A stretch of DNA of 60,093 bases from an uncultured Clostridia bacterium (GCA_944384815.1 CALWUW010000031.1:1-60093); one strand, 5' to 3'. Shown: positions 32,169 through 41,456, counted from the stretch's first letter. Notes: generated from the letters alone by a model not told the origin. Numbers and translations are program-made.

Positions 32169-33188
32169 ATGTATGCAGGAAAAGGTAAAAAAACCGCAGC
32201 TTTTTTAGCGCTTTCCGTTTTGATGACGGGATGCGCCATGCTGCCCCAGGAAGAGGAATTTCCGGACATTCGGGTGGAAGCCTCTTCTTCCCAAACACAG
32301 GAGGATTCGGTGCAGGTTTTGCGGGGGACGCTTCGTCGGGAAACAAAGGTGCAGGCGCAGTATTTGCCTTCTTCGGAAGAAGAATTGTATTTTTCCGTGG
32401 AAGGGGAGGAGATCGCGCAGTTTTACGTATCCAAAGGGGATACGGTACATAAAGGCGATCTGATCGCCGAATTGGATATGGGGTCCATTTCCAGAGAATT
32501 GGAGGAAGAGACCTATACGCTTTCCCAGCTTCAATTAGAGAAAAAGCACCAGCAGGAGAATATGGCGCTGCTAGAGCAGCAGGGAAAGAAAGATACGGAA
32601 AGCTGGATCTCCGCATCGAACCGGCTTTTGGAGCTGGAAGAAACACTGCAGGTGCAGGAGAAAAAACTGCAGGAACTGAAGGAAGAGCAGGAGAAACGGC
32701 AGGTGCGGGCAGGAATGGATGGAACCATCCAGCGGATCCAGAATATTGAGGAAACACCCCTTAGTTCTTCCGGGTCTCCTGTAGCGGTGATTCAGGATTA
32801 CGAAAGCTCCCTTTTTATTTCCGAAACCCAATATACGGACTATTTTTCGTTAGGGCAGACGTTGGTGCTGACTTTGACGGATGATCGAGAAGTTCCGGTG
32901 AAAGTGAGCCAAATTGTGGAAGGGGAGCAGGTGTTTTTTGCCTTGCAGGAGCCGGACCCTTCTCTGAAAAAAGGATTTTCTGCCTCGGTGATGTTGGTTC
33001 TGGAAGAAAAAACGGACACGCTGTATGTGCCGCTGGAATATCTCAAAACGTCCGGGGATCAGAATTATCTCTTTGTAAAGGATGAGAACGGTTTGCGGAC
33101 GTTATGCCCGGTTCAGGTGGGCATGGTAACGGATGATTACGCGGAGATTCTGGAGGGCGTGCAGGAAGGCGACGTACTGCTGCAATAA
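32169..33188 (+). CDS. ABC exporter adaptor lipoprotein 1 (HlyD/MacA-like membrane fusion protein)
   Basis: A 339-residue lipoprotein; the lipobox LMTGC ends near residue 22, so Cys22 should be lipidated and the rest lies outside the membrane. A lipoyl-like barrel half is seen around SVEGEEIAQFYVSKGDTVHKGDLIAELD (about residues 75-102), then a coiled-coil hairpin rich in Leu/Glu/Gln (about 105-175), the second barrel half, and a beta-barrel part. Adaptors of this type work with MacB/YknZ-like permeases; in monoderm bacteria they serve peptide or lipid export (YknX, for example). It is the first gene of a six-gene operon. The ATG has GGGGAG upstream. Confidence 0.85.
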   Translation: MYAGKGKKTAAFLALSVLMTGCAMLPQEEEFPDIRVEASSSQTQEDSVQVLRGTLRRETKVQAQYLPSSEEELYFSVEGEEIAQFYVSKGDTVHKGDLIAELDMGSISRELEEETYTLSQLQLEKKHQQENMALLEQQGKKDTESWISASNRLLELEETLQVQEKKLQELKEEQEKRQVRAGMDGTIQRIQNIEETPLSSSGSPVAVIQDYESSLFISETQYTDYFSLGQTLVLTLTDDREVPVKVSQIVEGEQVFFALQEPDPSLKKGFSASVMLVLEEKTDTLYVPLEYLKTSGDQNYLFVKDENGLRTLCPVQVGMVTDDYAEILEGVQEGDVLLQ

Positions 33189-33231
33189 GGTTTGGGGTCC
33201 GCCCACCGGCGGAAGAGAAGGAGTGATAACA

Positions 33232-34371
33232 ATGAAAAAGCAGCGCAAAAGAAACGGTTGCCTTGGAAAAATAGGAAAAGGCACACGTGGGAAGGCTTCT
33301 TTGCTTTGTGCCGTCAGCCTGCTATTGGGGATGCTGCTTTCCGGGTGTGACAATTCCCGGCAAACGGTTCCGGAGTTGCTGGAACCTGCAGATGTGCAGA
33401 AAGATACCGCTGTGGCGGTCCGCCAGGATTGCTACAGTATGGTGACCTATTCAGGAACGGTCTCTCCCGGCACCCGGGAGGTGGAATATCCCGGAGACGG
33501 GACCTTGCTGGAAGTTTTGGTTTCCCGGGGAGAAACGGTCCGGCAGGGGCAGGTTCTGGCCCGGATGGACCAGGGCCAGTGGCTGGATACCATAGAAAGC
33601 CTGGAGCAGCAGCTGGAGGCTCTTCAGCAGGAGCAGGCTTTGCAGCAGATCATCTACCAGGCGGAGCTGAAGATCCTGAAACAGGAAGAAAGCAACCTGA
33701 CAGCCCAGGAGGGCATGCAAGGAGCTTTGGCCAAACAGCAGGAAGTGCAGCAAAAGGAATTGGAGATCCGGCAGTGGACGGAAAACTGCCAGGCAGAAAA
33801 CCAGTATTTGAATGAGAAATTGGAAGAGGCCTATTCCCACGCAGGGGAAGGGGAGATTCTGGCTCCCTGCGACGGGACTGTTCTGTATACAGACCCTTCT
33901 TTTGTGAAATTGGGGTTTGTGCAGGAAGGCGCTGCGGCACTTTATATTTCGGATGCCGAGAACCCCATTGTGCTTTGCCATGAATTGCAGGCTTCCCAAG
34001 TGCGGGACGCCTCCAAACTCATCGGGCGTTCGGGCACGGAAGAATATACGCTGACCTATCTTCCGTATACTTCCGAGGAAACTTTGGCTTTTGCTTTGGA
34101 TGCGGTGCAGCCTCCTTCCCGAATGACAGGGGAGACTTTGCCTCCCTGCGGCTCTTATATGGCGGTATGTGTATATGGAGCGTATAGGGAAGACGTGATC
34201 ACGGTTCCTCCCAATGCTGTTCATAAAGATACCAACGGTGCTTATGTGTACTGTGTGGCTGAGGATGGATCCCAGCAGCGCAGAGATGTGACCGTAGGGC
34301 TTTCTTTGGAAACAGCCGTGGAAATCCAGGAAGGATTGCAGGAAGGGGAGGTCGTGTATGTATCAGAGTAA
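33232..34371 (+). CDS. ABC exporter adaptor lipoprotein 2 (HlyD/MacA-like)
   Basis: A 379-residue lipoprotein with a basic N terminus and lipobox LLSGC (lipid-anchored Cys near residue 39). The half-barrel is VEYPGDGTLLEVLVSRGETV, then a long coiled coil made largely of Gln, Glu and Leu (about residues 115-200), the second half-barrel AGEGEILAPCDGTVLYTD, and a beta-barrel domain with the family ending ITVPPNAVHKDTNGAYVYCV. ATG 33232 has AAGGAG; upstream in-frame codons belong to the tail of gene 1. The protein is a diverged paralogue of its neighbours rather than a recent copy. Its end overlaps the next adaptor by 14 bases. Confidence 0.87.
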   Translation: MKKQRKRNGCLGKIGKGTRGKASLLCAVSLLLGMLLSGCDNSRQTVPELLEPADVQKDTAVAVRQDCYSMVTYSGTVSPGTREVEYPGDGTLLEVLVSRGETVRQGQVLARMDQGQWLDTIESLEQQLEALQQEQALQQIIYQAELKILKQEESNLTAQEGMQGALAKQQEVQQKELEIRQWTENCQAENQYLNEKLEEAYSHAGEGEILAPCDGTVLYTDPSFVKLGFVQEGAAALYISDAENPIVLCHELQASQVRDASKLIGRSGTEEYTLTYLPYTSEETLAFALDAVQPPSRMTGETLPPCGSYMAVCVYGAYREDVITVPPNAVHKDTNGAYVYCVAEDGSQQRRDVTVGLSLETAVEIQEGLQEGEVVYVSE

Positions 34372-35473
34372 AAAAGTAAATCGGCGCGTTTTCCTCAGTA
34401 CACTGCTTGTAAGCTGTATGCTTTGGAGCGGATGCGCTCAAACTTCCCCGGAGCAAGTGTCCTCCCAGGAAAGTTCTTCCGCAGCCCAGGCGGGGCAGGA
34501 AGAGGTAATCGCGGCGTATAAAACTTGCACGGTAGAATTGGGCACCTGCCAGAAGCAGGAAAATTTTTCGGCTACATTGGTTTATCCTAAAAAGGAATGG
34601 GTTTTCTACCAAGGGCAGGCGGCTAAGCTGGAAAAATGGCTGGTAGTGCCGGGGCAAGCGGTGGAAGAAGGGGAAATCTTAGCGCAGTTTTCCGTAGGCG
34701 TCCGGGATTCTCAGATGGAAGAAGCGGAGCTTGCCTTGGAGCAGGCCCAGCGCAGAGAAGAATTAGCGGAGACGGAGCGGCAGCAGGCCTTGCAGGAACA
34801 ACGGGAAAAAGCGGCCGGAGGAGACCCCATAGAAACGGCCTCTCTGGAAAAACTGGAAGCGCAGGTGCAGCTGCAGCGGAAACAGGCAGAAGCCCAGCTC
34901 CAGGAGTTGGAGAAAACAGTGGAGGATTTAGAGGAACAGAAAGCCAATTCCGTTCTTCGGGCGCCTTTTGCCGGTGTTGTGGAATCTCTTTCCGACGTAA
35001 AGAAAAACCAAACCGTCAACCCGGGGCAGGAAATGGTGCTTTTGTATTCCCAGTCTCCCTACTATCTGCAGGCTGTGGACGTGACCAAGAAATTGCGGGT
35101 AGGGATGGAAGTGGAGATTACCGCAGGCAGCGCCGGCAATCCCCAGACCTGTAAGGGAATTGTAGTGTCCGCTCCTTCTTCTCTTCCGGCTGGCTGCGCG
35201 GAAAATACCGCTTACATTCAGGTAGAAGATGGAGGAATTCCGGAAAACACTTTGAAGCAAGGGGCGTCCATTTCCTTTTTTTCTCAGATCGTAGAGGGCG
35301 TACCGGTGGTGCCGGAAGGAGCGATTTATACGGAAAATGACCGGAAATATGTCCGGATCCTGGAAGGAAACGCCGTCCATAAACGGTATGTTACTTTGGG
35401 AATGGAGATTTCTTCCGGAAATGTGTGGATTACCCAGGGGGTGGAAGTGGGCCAAACCCTGATTCTGCGCTGA
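34358..35473 (+). CDS. ABC exporter adaptor lipoprotein 3 (HlyD/MacA-like)
   Basis: A 371-residue lipoprotein, lipobox LWSGC with the anchored Cys near residue 26, then a Ser/Gln/Glu-rich spacer. It has a half-barrel around EKWLVVPGQAVEEGEILAQF, a long coiled coil (about residues 120-195, RREELAETERQQALQEQRE), the second half-barrel NSVLRAPFAGVVESL and the closing beta domains. AGGGGAGG lies ahead of the ATG and the gene starts inside the end of adaptor 2, so the two are translationally linked. Sixteen bases later the permease begins. Confidence 0.87.
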   Translation: MYQSKKVNRRVFLSTLLVSCMLWSGCAQTSPEQVSSQESSSAAQAGQEEVIAAYKTCTVELGTCQKQENFSATLVYPKKEWVFYQGQAAKLEKWLVVPGQAVEEGEILAQFSVGVRDSQMEEAELALEQAQRREELAETERQQALQEQREKAAGGDPIETASLEKLEAQVQLQRKQAEAQLQELEKTVEDLEEQKANSVLRAPFAGVVESLSDVKKNQTVNPGQEMVLLYSQSPYYLQAVDVTKKLRVGMEVEITAGSAGNPQTCKGIVVSAPSSLPAGCAENTAYIQVEDGGIPENTLKQGASISFFSQIVEGVPVVPEGAIYTENDRKYVRILEGNAVHKRYVTLGMEISSGNVWITQGVEVGQTLILR

Positions 35474-35489
35474 AAGGAGGGGGAAAAAC

Positions 35490-38285
35490 GTGCTGAAATT
35501 TATTTTTCGTAAGATGCTGAATAAGAAGTGGATGATTCTGGGGCTGTTTCTGGGGAATCTTTTGATGGTGACAGTAGCCGCGGGAAATCCCATGTATGCG
35601 CAAGCCGTGCTGCAGAAACTGCTGCTGCGGGATTTTTCCGCCTCCATGGAAAAGACGGAAGAATATCCGGGAAGAATCTTTATGTGCGTCACCTCCAACA
35701 TCAAGCATGAAACGGATCGGTTGGATCGGTTTTATCTTTTGGAGGAAAAAGTCCAGGAGCTTCCCCAGCGTCTGCAGACGCCTGCAAAGGAAGTGGTAAA
35801 TTCCGTTTCGGTTCCGGATGTGAAACTGATACCGGAAGTGCCTCTGGAGGGCCGGGATAAAATAGAAATGTCCATGGGATTCTCTTCGGATCTGGAAGAA
35901 CATATTCAGCTGAAGGCAGGCAAAATGTTTTCCCAAACGCCTCAGGATGGCGTGCTGGAAGTGATGGTCAGCCAGGCTACCTTTGAAGAAGAAAAGCTAA
36001 TGCTGGGGGAAAATCTGCAGACAGATGCCCTTACGTTTAAAGACGGTTCCCCTTGCACGCTGCAGGTGGTAGGTGTATTTGAGGCCAAGGACGAAACAGA
36101 CCCGTATTGGTCCGCGTATCGGGACGATATGCTTCTGATTCCCGAATCTCTTTTCCGTGAGGAATTTCTGGATCTGGAAGCGCCCAGATTTTCTTATGAG
36201 GAATCGTATGTAACCTTGCTGGACTATACACAAATGGGAGCGGAACATATTTCTTCCATTTGTGATGAAATGCAGCGCCTGGAACGGGAACTCAGCGAAA
36301 TGGGGCAGACCCGGTATACGGAGAATTTTCTTTCCGTTTTGAAGGCGTATCTTCCCAAATCCCAGCAGCTGAATGTGACGCTTTGGGCCTTGCAGACGCC
36401 GGTGTTTGTGCTTTTGGCGGCGTTTATTTTCATGGTGTCCAGGCAGATGCTTTCCATGGAAGAAAACGAGATCGCTGTTTTCAAAAGCCGTGGAGCCGGT
36501 AGAGGACAAATCCTGAAGCTTTATTTACTGCAGAGCTTGTTGCTGGCTGCAGGCGCGTTCCTTCTGGGGATTCCCATGGGGCTTCTCACCTGCCAGCTTT
36601 TGGGCGCCTCCAATTCTTTCCTGGAATTTGTGCAGAGATCGGCTTTGCCGGTGAAAATCACAGGGCAGTCTCTGCTGTTTGCAGCAGGAGCGGCGCTTTT
36701 GTCTGTTTTGGCCATGACGATCCCGGCGTTCCGATATTCCAAGGTAGGAATTGTAGCCCACAAGCAAAGAAAACAAAGCCGGTGGAAAGCGCCTTTGTGG
36801 CAGAAGCTGTTTTTGGACGTGATCCTGATCGGCGTTTCCCTGTATGGCCTTTTCTCATTCCAGCAGCAAAAAGACGAATTAACCCAGCGTGTTTTGCAGG
36901 GGGCATCGCTGGATCCCCTGCTGTACTTTAGTTCTTCCCTTTTTATGCTGGGATTTGGTCTTCTGGCCCTTCGGCTGTTTCCATGGTTGGTGCGGGGGAT
37001 CTTTACGCTGGGCAAGAAACGTTGGAGCCCGGCTATGTATGCCTCGTTCCGGCGTATTTTGGGTACGGTGAACGAACAGGGCTTCATGATGATATTCCTG
37101 ATTCTCACCATCTCCATGGGCGTATTCAGCGCTCAGGCGGCTCGGACCATCAATTCCTCTGCGGAAGAGCAGATCTATTATGAAATGGGTGCGGATATCG
37201 TTTTGAAAGAAAAATGGGCCCAGGAAATGCAGTCCACACAGCAAAGCCGCCCGGTATATGTGGAGGCGGATTTCAATAAATTCAGCGATATTCCCGGTGT
37301 GGAAAGCGCAGCCAGAGTGCTGAAGGCTACGGACGGGAAGGTAAAGGTGTCGGACGGAACCGTGTCTTCCGTAACGCTTCTGGGTATCCATACAAAAGAA
37401 TTCGGAGAGACCGCCTGGATGAAATCCGGCGTTTTGCCCCAGCATTGGTATAACTATCTCAATGCGTTGGCCCAGAATTCCCGGGGAATTCTGGTCTCCA
37501 CGGATTTCCAAACGGAGCACGGGTATCAGATCGGAGATGTGCTTACTTACACTTCTTCCTCCGGAGACCTTTTGGAGGGTGTGATCTGTGGGTTTGTGGA
37601 TTACTGGCCGTCCTATTTGCCCCAGGAGACCAAGCAGGACGCTTTTGGAAACGTAACGCAGACCCGCAATCATTTAGTGGTGGCGAATCTGCAGCAGGTG
37701 CAGTCCCAGTGGGGAATACAGCCGTATGAAGTGTGGCTGCGGGTAGAAGGATCCACCCTTCCCGTCTACGAATACCTGGGAGAACATCCTATGAATCTTC
37801 TGAATTTTGAGGATGTAAACGAAAAGCTGACGGATCTGAAAAATGACCCCATGCTTCAGGGAACCAATGGAATTTTGACGGTAGGGTTTGTGATTGTCCT
37901 TCTGCTGTGTACAGTAGGCTTCCTGATTTACTGGGTGCTGTCCATCCAATCCAGAGTGCTCCAGTTTGGTATTTTCCGGGCCATGGGTATGTCCCTCAGG
38001 GAAGTGCTGCAAATGCTGGGCAATGAGCAGCTTTTCATTTCCGGTGTTTCCATTGCTGCCGGCGCAGGGATCGGCGCCGCGGCTTCTCATCTGTTTGTCC
38101 CCTTGATCCAGATGGCCTACGCTTCTTCGGATCAGTCCCTTCCCCTGGAGATCGTGCAGCAGGCTTCCGATGCGGTTCGTCTGACAGTGGTGATCGGCGG
38201 AATGATCGTTTTGTGCATGGTGGTACTGGGAATGCTGATTTCCCGGATCCGCATTGCGCAGGCACTGAAATTGGGCGAGGATTGA
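35490..38285 (+). CDS. Large FtsX/MacB-type ABC permease
   Basis: A 931-residue permease. One helix near the N terminus (about residues 14-36) leads to a large outer domain; a first FtsX-type three-helix set follows around 297-415 (VFVLLAAFIFMVSRQML, LLLAAGAFLLGIPMGLL), then additional helices near 440-455 and 475-505, a helix at 530-552 that opens a second outer domain, and a final three-helix set at 795-925 (IVLLLCTVGFLIYWVLS, VVIGGMIVLCMVVLGML). The doubled layout resembles large clostridial FtsX permeases rather than the four-helix MacB, so one polypeptide may do the work of a dimer. GTG 35490 has AAAGGAGGG. Two ATPases follow. The substrate is unknown. Confidence 0.9.
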   Translation: MLKFIFRKMLNKKWMILGLFLGNLLMVTVAAGNPMYAQAVLQKLLLRDFSASMEKTEEYPGRIFMCVTSNIKHETDRLDRFYLLEEKVQELPQRLQTPAKEVVNSVSVPDVKLIPEVPLEGRDKIEMSMGFSSDLEEHIQLKAGKMFSQTPQDGVLEVMVSQATFEEEKLMLGENLQTDALTFKDGSPCTLQVVGVFEAKDETDPYWSAYRDDMLLIPESLFREEFLDLEAPRFSYEESYVTLLDYTQMGAEHISSICDEMQRLERELSEMGQTRYTENFLSVLKAYLPKSQQLNVTLWALQTPVFVLLAAFIFMVSRQMLSMEENEIAVFKSRGAGRGQILKLYLLQSLLLAAGAFLLGIPMGLLTCQLLGASNSFLEFVQRSALPVKITGQSLLFAAGAALLSVLAMTIPAFRYSKVGIVAHKQRKQSRWKAPLWQKLFLDVILIGVSLYGLFSFQQQKDELTQRVLQGASLDPLLYFSSSLFMLGFGLLALRLFPWLVRGIFTLGKKRWSPAMYASFRRILGTVNEQGFMMIFLILTISMGVFSAQAARTINSSAEEQIYYEMGADIVLKEKWAQEMQSTQQSRPVYVEADFNKFSDIPGVESAARVLKATDGKVKVSDGTVSSVTLLGIHTKEFGETAWMKSGVLPQHWYNYLNALAQNSRGILVSTDFQTEHGYQIGDVLTYTSSSGDLLEGVICGFVDYWPSYLPQETKQDAFGNVTQTRNHLVVANLQQVQSQWGIQPYEVWLRVEGSTLPVYEYLGEHPMNLLNFEDVNEKLTDLKNDPMLQGTNGILTVGFVIVLLLCTVGFLIYWVLSIQSRVLQFGIFRAMGMSLREVLQMLGNEQLFISGVSIAAGAGIGAAASHLFVPLIQMAYASSDQSLPLEIVQQASDAVRLTVVIGGMIVLCMVVLGMLISRIRIAQALKLGED

Positions 38286-38300
38286 AAGAAGGGAGGAATC

Positions 38301-38981
38301 GTGTTGGAATACATGGTAGAAGCCAAAGAAGTGACCCGTTCTTTTCCGTTGGAAGGCGGGAACAGTATTCAGGTCCTGAAGGGAATCTCCTTGCAGATCC
38401 CCAAAGGTGAATTTGCCATTCTCAGAGGGAGATCCGGTTCCGGAAAAACTACGCTGATGAACCTTTTGGGAGCGCTGGACGCCCCCACCTCCGGGCAAAT
38501 CTATTTGGAAGGCCAGGAGATCGGAGGGCTCAGCGAGGCGGAAAGAGGGAAGATCCGAAGGAAACAGGTGGGATTTGTTTTTCAGTCCGTGGCGTTGATC
38601 CCCACCATGAACGCCTATGAAAATGTGGAATTTTCTCTTCGTTTGGCCAATATCCGGGAGAATCGGAAAAAACGGGTGGAAGAATGCCTGCGGATGGTAG
38701 GCCTGGGCCACAGAATGGACCACATGCCCCAGGAGATGTCCGGCGGTGAACAGCAGAGAGTGGCCATTGCCAGAGCCATTGCCCATCGTCCCCAAGTTTT
38801 GTTTGCGGACGAACCTACGGCGGAGCTGGATTCCGCCACAGGGCTGAAAGTGGTTCACATTTTTAAGGAACTGACCCGCCTGGAAGGGATCACCGTAATT
38901 ATGACCACCCACGATGTGGGCCTTATGGACGCGGGAGATCGTGTGTTTACAATGGAGGACGGTGAGCTGATCAATGGCTGA
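38301..38981 (+). CDS. ABC transporter ATPase (LolD/MacB type), first of two
   Basis: A 226-residue nucleotide-binding subunit with Walker A GRSGSGKTT near residue 44, Q-loop VFQSVALIPTMN, signature [15 protein letters not shown], Walker B VLFADEPTAELDS and switch His in TTHDVG, all intact. Its class is that of ATPases serving FtsX-fold permeases. GTG 38301 is close to GGGAGG; the TTG codon after it has better spacing and may be the real start, changing the product by one residue. It follows the permease by 15 bases and overlaps the second ATPase by 8. Confidence 0.95.
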   Translation: MLEYMVEAKEVTRSFPLEGGNSIQVLKGISLQIPKGEFAILRGRSGSGKTTLMNLLGALDAPTSGQIYLEGQEIGGLSEAERGKIRRKQVGFVFQSVALIPTMNAYENVEFSLRLANIRENRKKRVEECLRMVGLGHRMDHMPQEMSGGEQQRVAIARAIAHRPQVLFADEPTAELDSATGLKVVHIFKELTRLEGITVIMTTHDVGLMDAGDRVFTMEDGELING

Positions 38982-40095
38982 GAAATGGCTGAAGAGAAAA
39001 AAGACGGTAAAAGAAGAGGATAAGCCGGCAGAATCTCCTTCTCCGGAGGAATCGGCCCGTTTGTCGGAATCCGGGCAGCCTGGGGAAGATTCCGGCGCGC
39101 CGGAACCTAAAGAAGAGAAGAGGGCTTCCGAGAGCACGGAGAAAGCGCAGCCGGAGGACGGTTCCTCCGCTGTGGATCCTTCTTTGATGATCGACTGCGA
39201 GGATCTGGTGAAGATCTATAAAACCAAGGAAAGCGAAGTTTTGGCGCTGCAGGGATTGGAACTGCAGGTTCCCCGGGGGGAATTGATGGCCATTATCGGA
39301 AACAGCGGCAGCGGAAAAAGCACGTTTTTGAATATGATTGGCGGGCTGGATCGTCCTTCTGCCGGGCGGCTGTTTGTGGACGGAAAAAATCTTTTTCAGC
39401 TGTCGGAACAGGAACTGGTGGTGTATAAGAAAAAGACTGTGGGCTTTGTTTGGCAGAACAACGCCAGAAACCTGCTTCCTTATCTGACAGCCTGGCAGAA
39501 TGTCCAGACGCCTATGCTTTTTTCTCCGGAAAAAATCTCCGCCTCCGCCAGACGGGAAAAAGCCAGGGAGCTTTTGGAACTGGTGGGCATGGGAGCTAAA
39601 CGAAACAGCCGGCTCAATCAGCTTTCCGGCGGTGAACAGCAGAGAGTGGCCATTGCCATTGCTTTGGCCAATGACCCGGCGCTTCTTCTGGCGGACGAAC
39701 CCACAGGCTCTGTGGACGTAAATACCGGCAACTATATTTTGGACGTTTTCCGGACCTTGAACCGGGAGAAGGGGCTCACCATTGTCATCGTTACCCACGA
39801 TCGGCAGCTTTCCCGAAAGGTAAGCCGAGTGGTGGCCATCCGGGACGGAAAAACCAGCACGGAATTTGTTTCCAGAAACAGCTACGCGGCTTTTGAGACT
39901 TCTCTGGAAGGGAAAGCAGGCGCCTTGGAGTTTGAGGAAGAACACCAGGAATACGCTGTGCTGGACAAAGCCGGACGTGTGCAGATCCCCCGGGAGATGC
40001 TGGAGGAGCTGGGCGTGGACGGCAAAAAAGTGCGGATGTCTTTGCAGGGCGGGCGAATCATCATCGAAGCGCCGGAGAAAGAGCCGGTTGCCTGA
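38974..40095 (+). CDS. ABC transporter ATPase, second of two, with acidic N-terminal extension and AbrB-like C-terminal domain
   Basis: A 373-residue ATPase. Residues 1-70 are a Lys-rich start followed by a Ser/Pro/Glu disordered stretch. The ATPase core runs from about 72 to 300: Walker [10 protein letters not shown] at 109-117, signature [15 protein letters not shown], Walker [13 protein letters not shown] and THDRQ. Residues about 321-373 form an unexpected tail; [20 protein letters not shown] followed by GV has the sequence pattern of the SpoVT/AbrB swapped-hairpin fold. In AbrB proteins this fold dimerises and binds DNA; here it could dimerise the ATPase or sense something, but there is no direct evidence. 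It starts within the end of the first ATPase gene, and a strong terminator closes the operon. Confidence 0.9.
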   Translation: MAEKWLKRKKTVKEEDKPAESPSPEESARLSESGQPGEDSGAPEPKEEKRASESTEKAQPEDGSSAVDPSLMIDCEDLVKIYKTKESEVLALQGLELQVPRGELMAIIGNSGSGKSTFLNMIGGLDRPSAGRLFVDGKNLFQLSEQELVVYKKKTVGFVWQNNARNLLPYLTAWQNVQTPMLFSPEKISASARREKARELLELVGMGAKRNSRLNQLSGGEQQRVAIAIALANDPALLLADEPTGSVDVNTGNYILDVFRTLNREKGLTIVIVTHDRQLSRKVSRVVAIRDGKTSTEFVSRNSYAAFETSLEGKAGALEFEEEHQEYAVLDKAGRVQIPREMLEELGVDGKKVRMSLQGGRIIIEAPEKEPVA

Positions 40096-40143
40096 ATTGC
40101 CTGAATTTTGTGAATTGCCGGGATGATCCGGTTCGGGACAAAG

Positions 40144-40187
40144 AAAAAGCCTCCTTGGAGAAGATTTTTTCTCCAAGGAGGCTTTTT
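40144..40187 (+). terminator. Terminator of the six-gene exporter operon
   Basis: 18-bp arms (40144-40161 and 40170-40187) with A5/T5 at the base; strong in the plus direction and also T-rich on the minus strand. Confidence 0.92.
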
Positions 40188-40207
40188 GCATTCGTTCTTA
40201 CGGCTGG

Positions 40208-40291
40208 AGGCTGTAGGCCGGAGTGCGAAGTTCGTAGACCGTAAACCGGAGGCCGCAGGTTGCAAGTCAGAGGTCGCAGGTCACAGGACAT
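40208..40291. repeat. Degenerate 7-bp tandem repeat (12 units)
   Basis: Twelve consecutive heptamers starting at 40208 keep the frame AGGCCGN: AGGCTGT, AGGCCGG, AGTGCGA, AGTTCGT, AGACCGT, AAACCGG, AGGCCGC, AGGTTGC, AAGTCAG, AGGTCGC, AGGTCAC, AGGACAT. The array lies between the exporter terminator and the stop codon of the minus-strand UroD-like gene, ending exactly at that stop. It is not coding in any convincing frame. Confidence 0.75.
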
Positions 40292-41362
40292 TCAATACGT
40301 ACCTAGTTCCAGAGCTTTTTTCAGGAAATAGCAATAGGTGTCGTAGTGAACGGTATTGGGAATGGAATGATCGCTGTGGAGCATATAGTTGAATCCGTTT
40401 TTCACCACGGGGATCTTTTCCTCCAGCTCTTTGTCGATGACAGCCCGGTCATTGGTATACAGCGTCCGCACGTCAATACCGCCCATAAAGCAGATCTTAT
40501 CCCCATATAAGCGGTGCAGCTTTAAAAGATCCATTCCCGCCTTGATTTCAATGACCTGCAGGCAGTCAATGCCGGCTTCGATCATATGGGGCAGAAGAGG
40601 TTCCACAAAACCGCAGGAGTGCATGATTACCGGAAGCCCCAATTCTTTGGCGTAGGAAATGGTTGCGATATGGGCGGGCTGGATCAGCTGGCAATACATT
40701 TGAGGGGACATAAAGGGCCGCTCTTTAAATCCCATATCCTCATAATACCAGATGCCGTCCGGGTATCCTTCGGCCTGAAAAAGGATTTTCTGCAGTTCCA
40801 CAATCAGGGAGGCATATGTGTCCGCCATATCCTTCACCCATTCCGGATCCAGCACCATGCCCATCAGCATGTTTTCATGGCCGCAAACCGGGTGGATGCA
40901 TTCAAATACATTCAAGCCGCTCCAGACGAAAAACCGACCGGCTTTGGCGGCTTCTTCCTTGGCCTTTCGGTATCCGGCAAAATCAATGCGCCGGGGGTCG
41001 GGGGTAAGCAGAGGTTTGATCTTTTCCCAGCCTTCCCGGTCCTTGACCTGAAAGTCCACATGTTCCGGGGTGGTATCGTGAAATTTGTGCCGTCGGAGAG
41101 AAGCGCCGTTTCCGTCCAGATATGTGATGGTATCTTCGGTTTCCCCTACCACCTGCGGTTTGAAATCCAGGTCGGCTATAAGATTGAAAGCCCAAAATTC
41201 CTGCATATCCAGCCCGAAATGGTCCTCATAGGATTCATTGGGCTTTAGGTAACCGCCGGATTCCCAGGCTTTGTGGGTATCGTCCCAAAAATGCTCATAT
41301 ACACCGATCCTGTCAACGGGTTCATGTTTCAGGATCTTTTGCATCCGTTCTTTTCCTGTCAT
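40292..41362 (-). CDS. Uroporphyrinogen decarboxylase (URO-D) family protein
   Basis: A 356-residue TIM-barrel protein. The URO-D superfamily is seen in the N-terminal helix MTGKERMQKILKHEPVDRIG and the barrel strands with VIMHSCGFVEPLLPHMIEAG and CFMGGIDVRTLYTN near the C terminus. It lacks the Arg-rich N-terminal signature expected of haem-pathway HemE, so it more likely belongs to the corrinoid methyltransferase-like branch (MtaA/CmuA relatives) or to the sugar-catabolism URO-D-like group; no corrinoid protein is adjacent. The HSCG motif could supply a zinc-binding His/Cys pair. ATG 41362 has AAAGGGGG. The divergently placed, now broken AraC gene behind it probably regulated it. Confidence 0.85.
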   Translation of the reverse strand: MTGKERMQKILKHEPVDRIGVYEHFWDDTHKAWESGGYLKPNESYEDHFGLDMQEFWAFNLIADLDFKPQVVGETEDTITYLDGNGASLRRHKFHDTTPEHVDFQVKDREGWEKIKPLLTPDPRRIDFAGYRKAKEEAAKAGRFFVWSGLNVFECIHPVCGHENMLMGMVLDPEWVKDMADTYASLIVELQKILFQAEGYPDGIWYYEDMGFKERPFMSPQMYCQLIQPAHIATISYAKELGLPVIMHSCGFVEPLLPHMIEAGIDCLQVIEIKAGMDLLKLHRLYGDKICFMGGIDVRTLYTNDRAVIDKELEEKIPVVKNGFNYMLHSDHSIPNTVHYDTYCYFLKKALELGTY

Positions 41363-41456
41363 AAAAATCCCCCTTTTCCCGTGGTTGTTACTATCAGCAT
41401 ACAGCACAAAGGGAAAAGGGGGGTAGCATGGAAATATACAGAATAGGACAAAACTC

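Noticed and set aside
37674-39137. 487-codon minus-strand open frame
   Set aside because: Shadow of the end of the permease and the first ATPase genes; no domain, no ribosome site.
40292-41362. HemE of haem biosynthesis
   Set aside because: The N terminus lacks the HemE signature and no hem genes are adjacent; only the URO-D superfamily level is supported.
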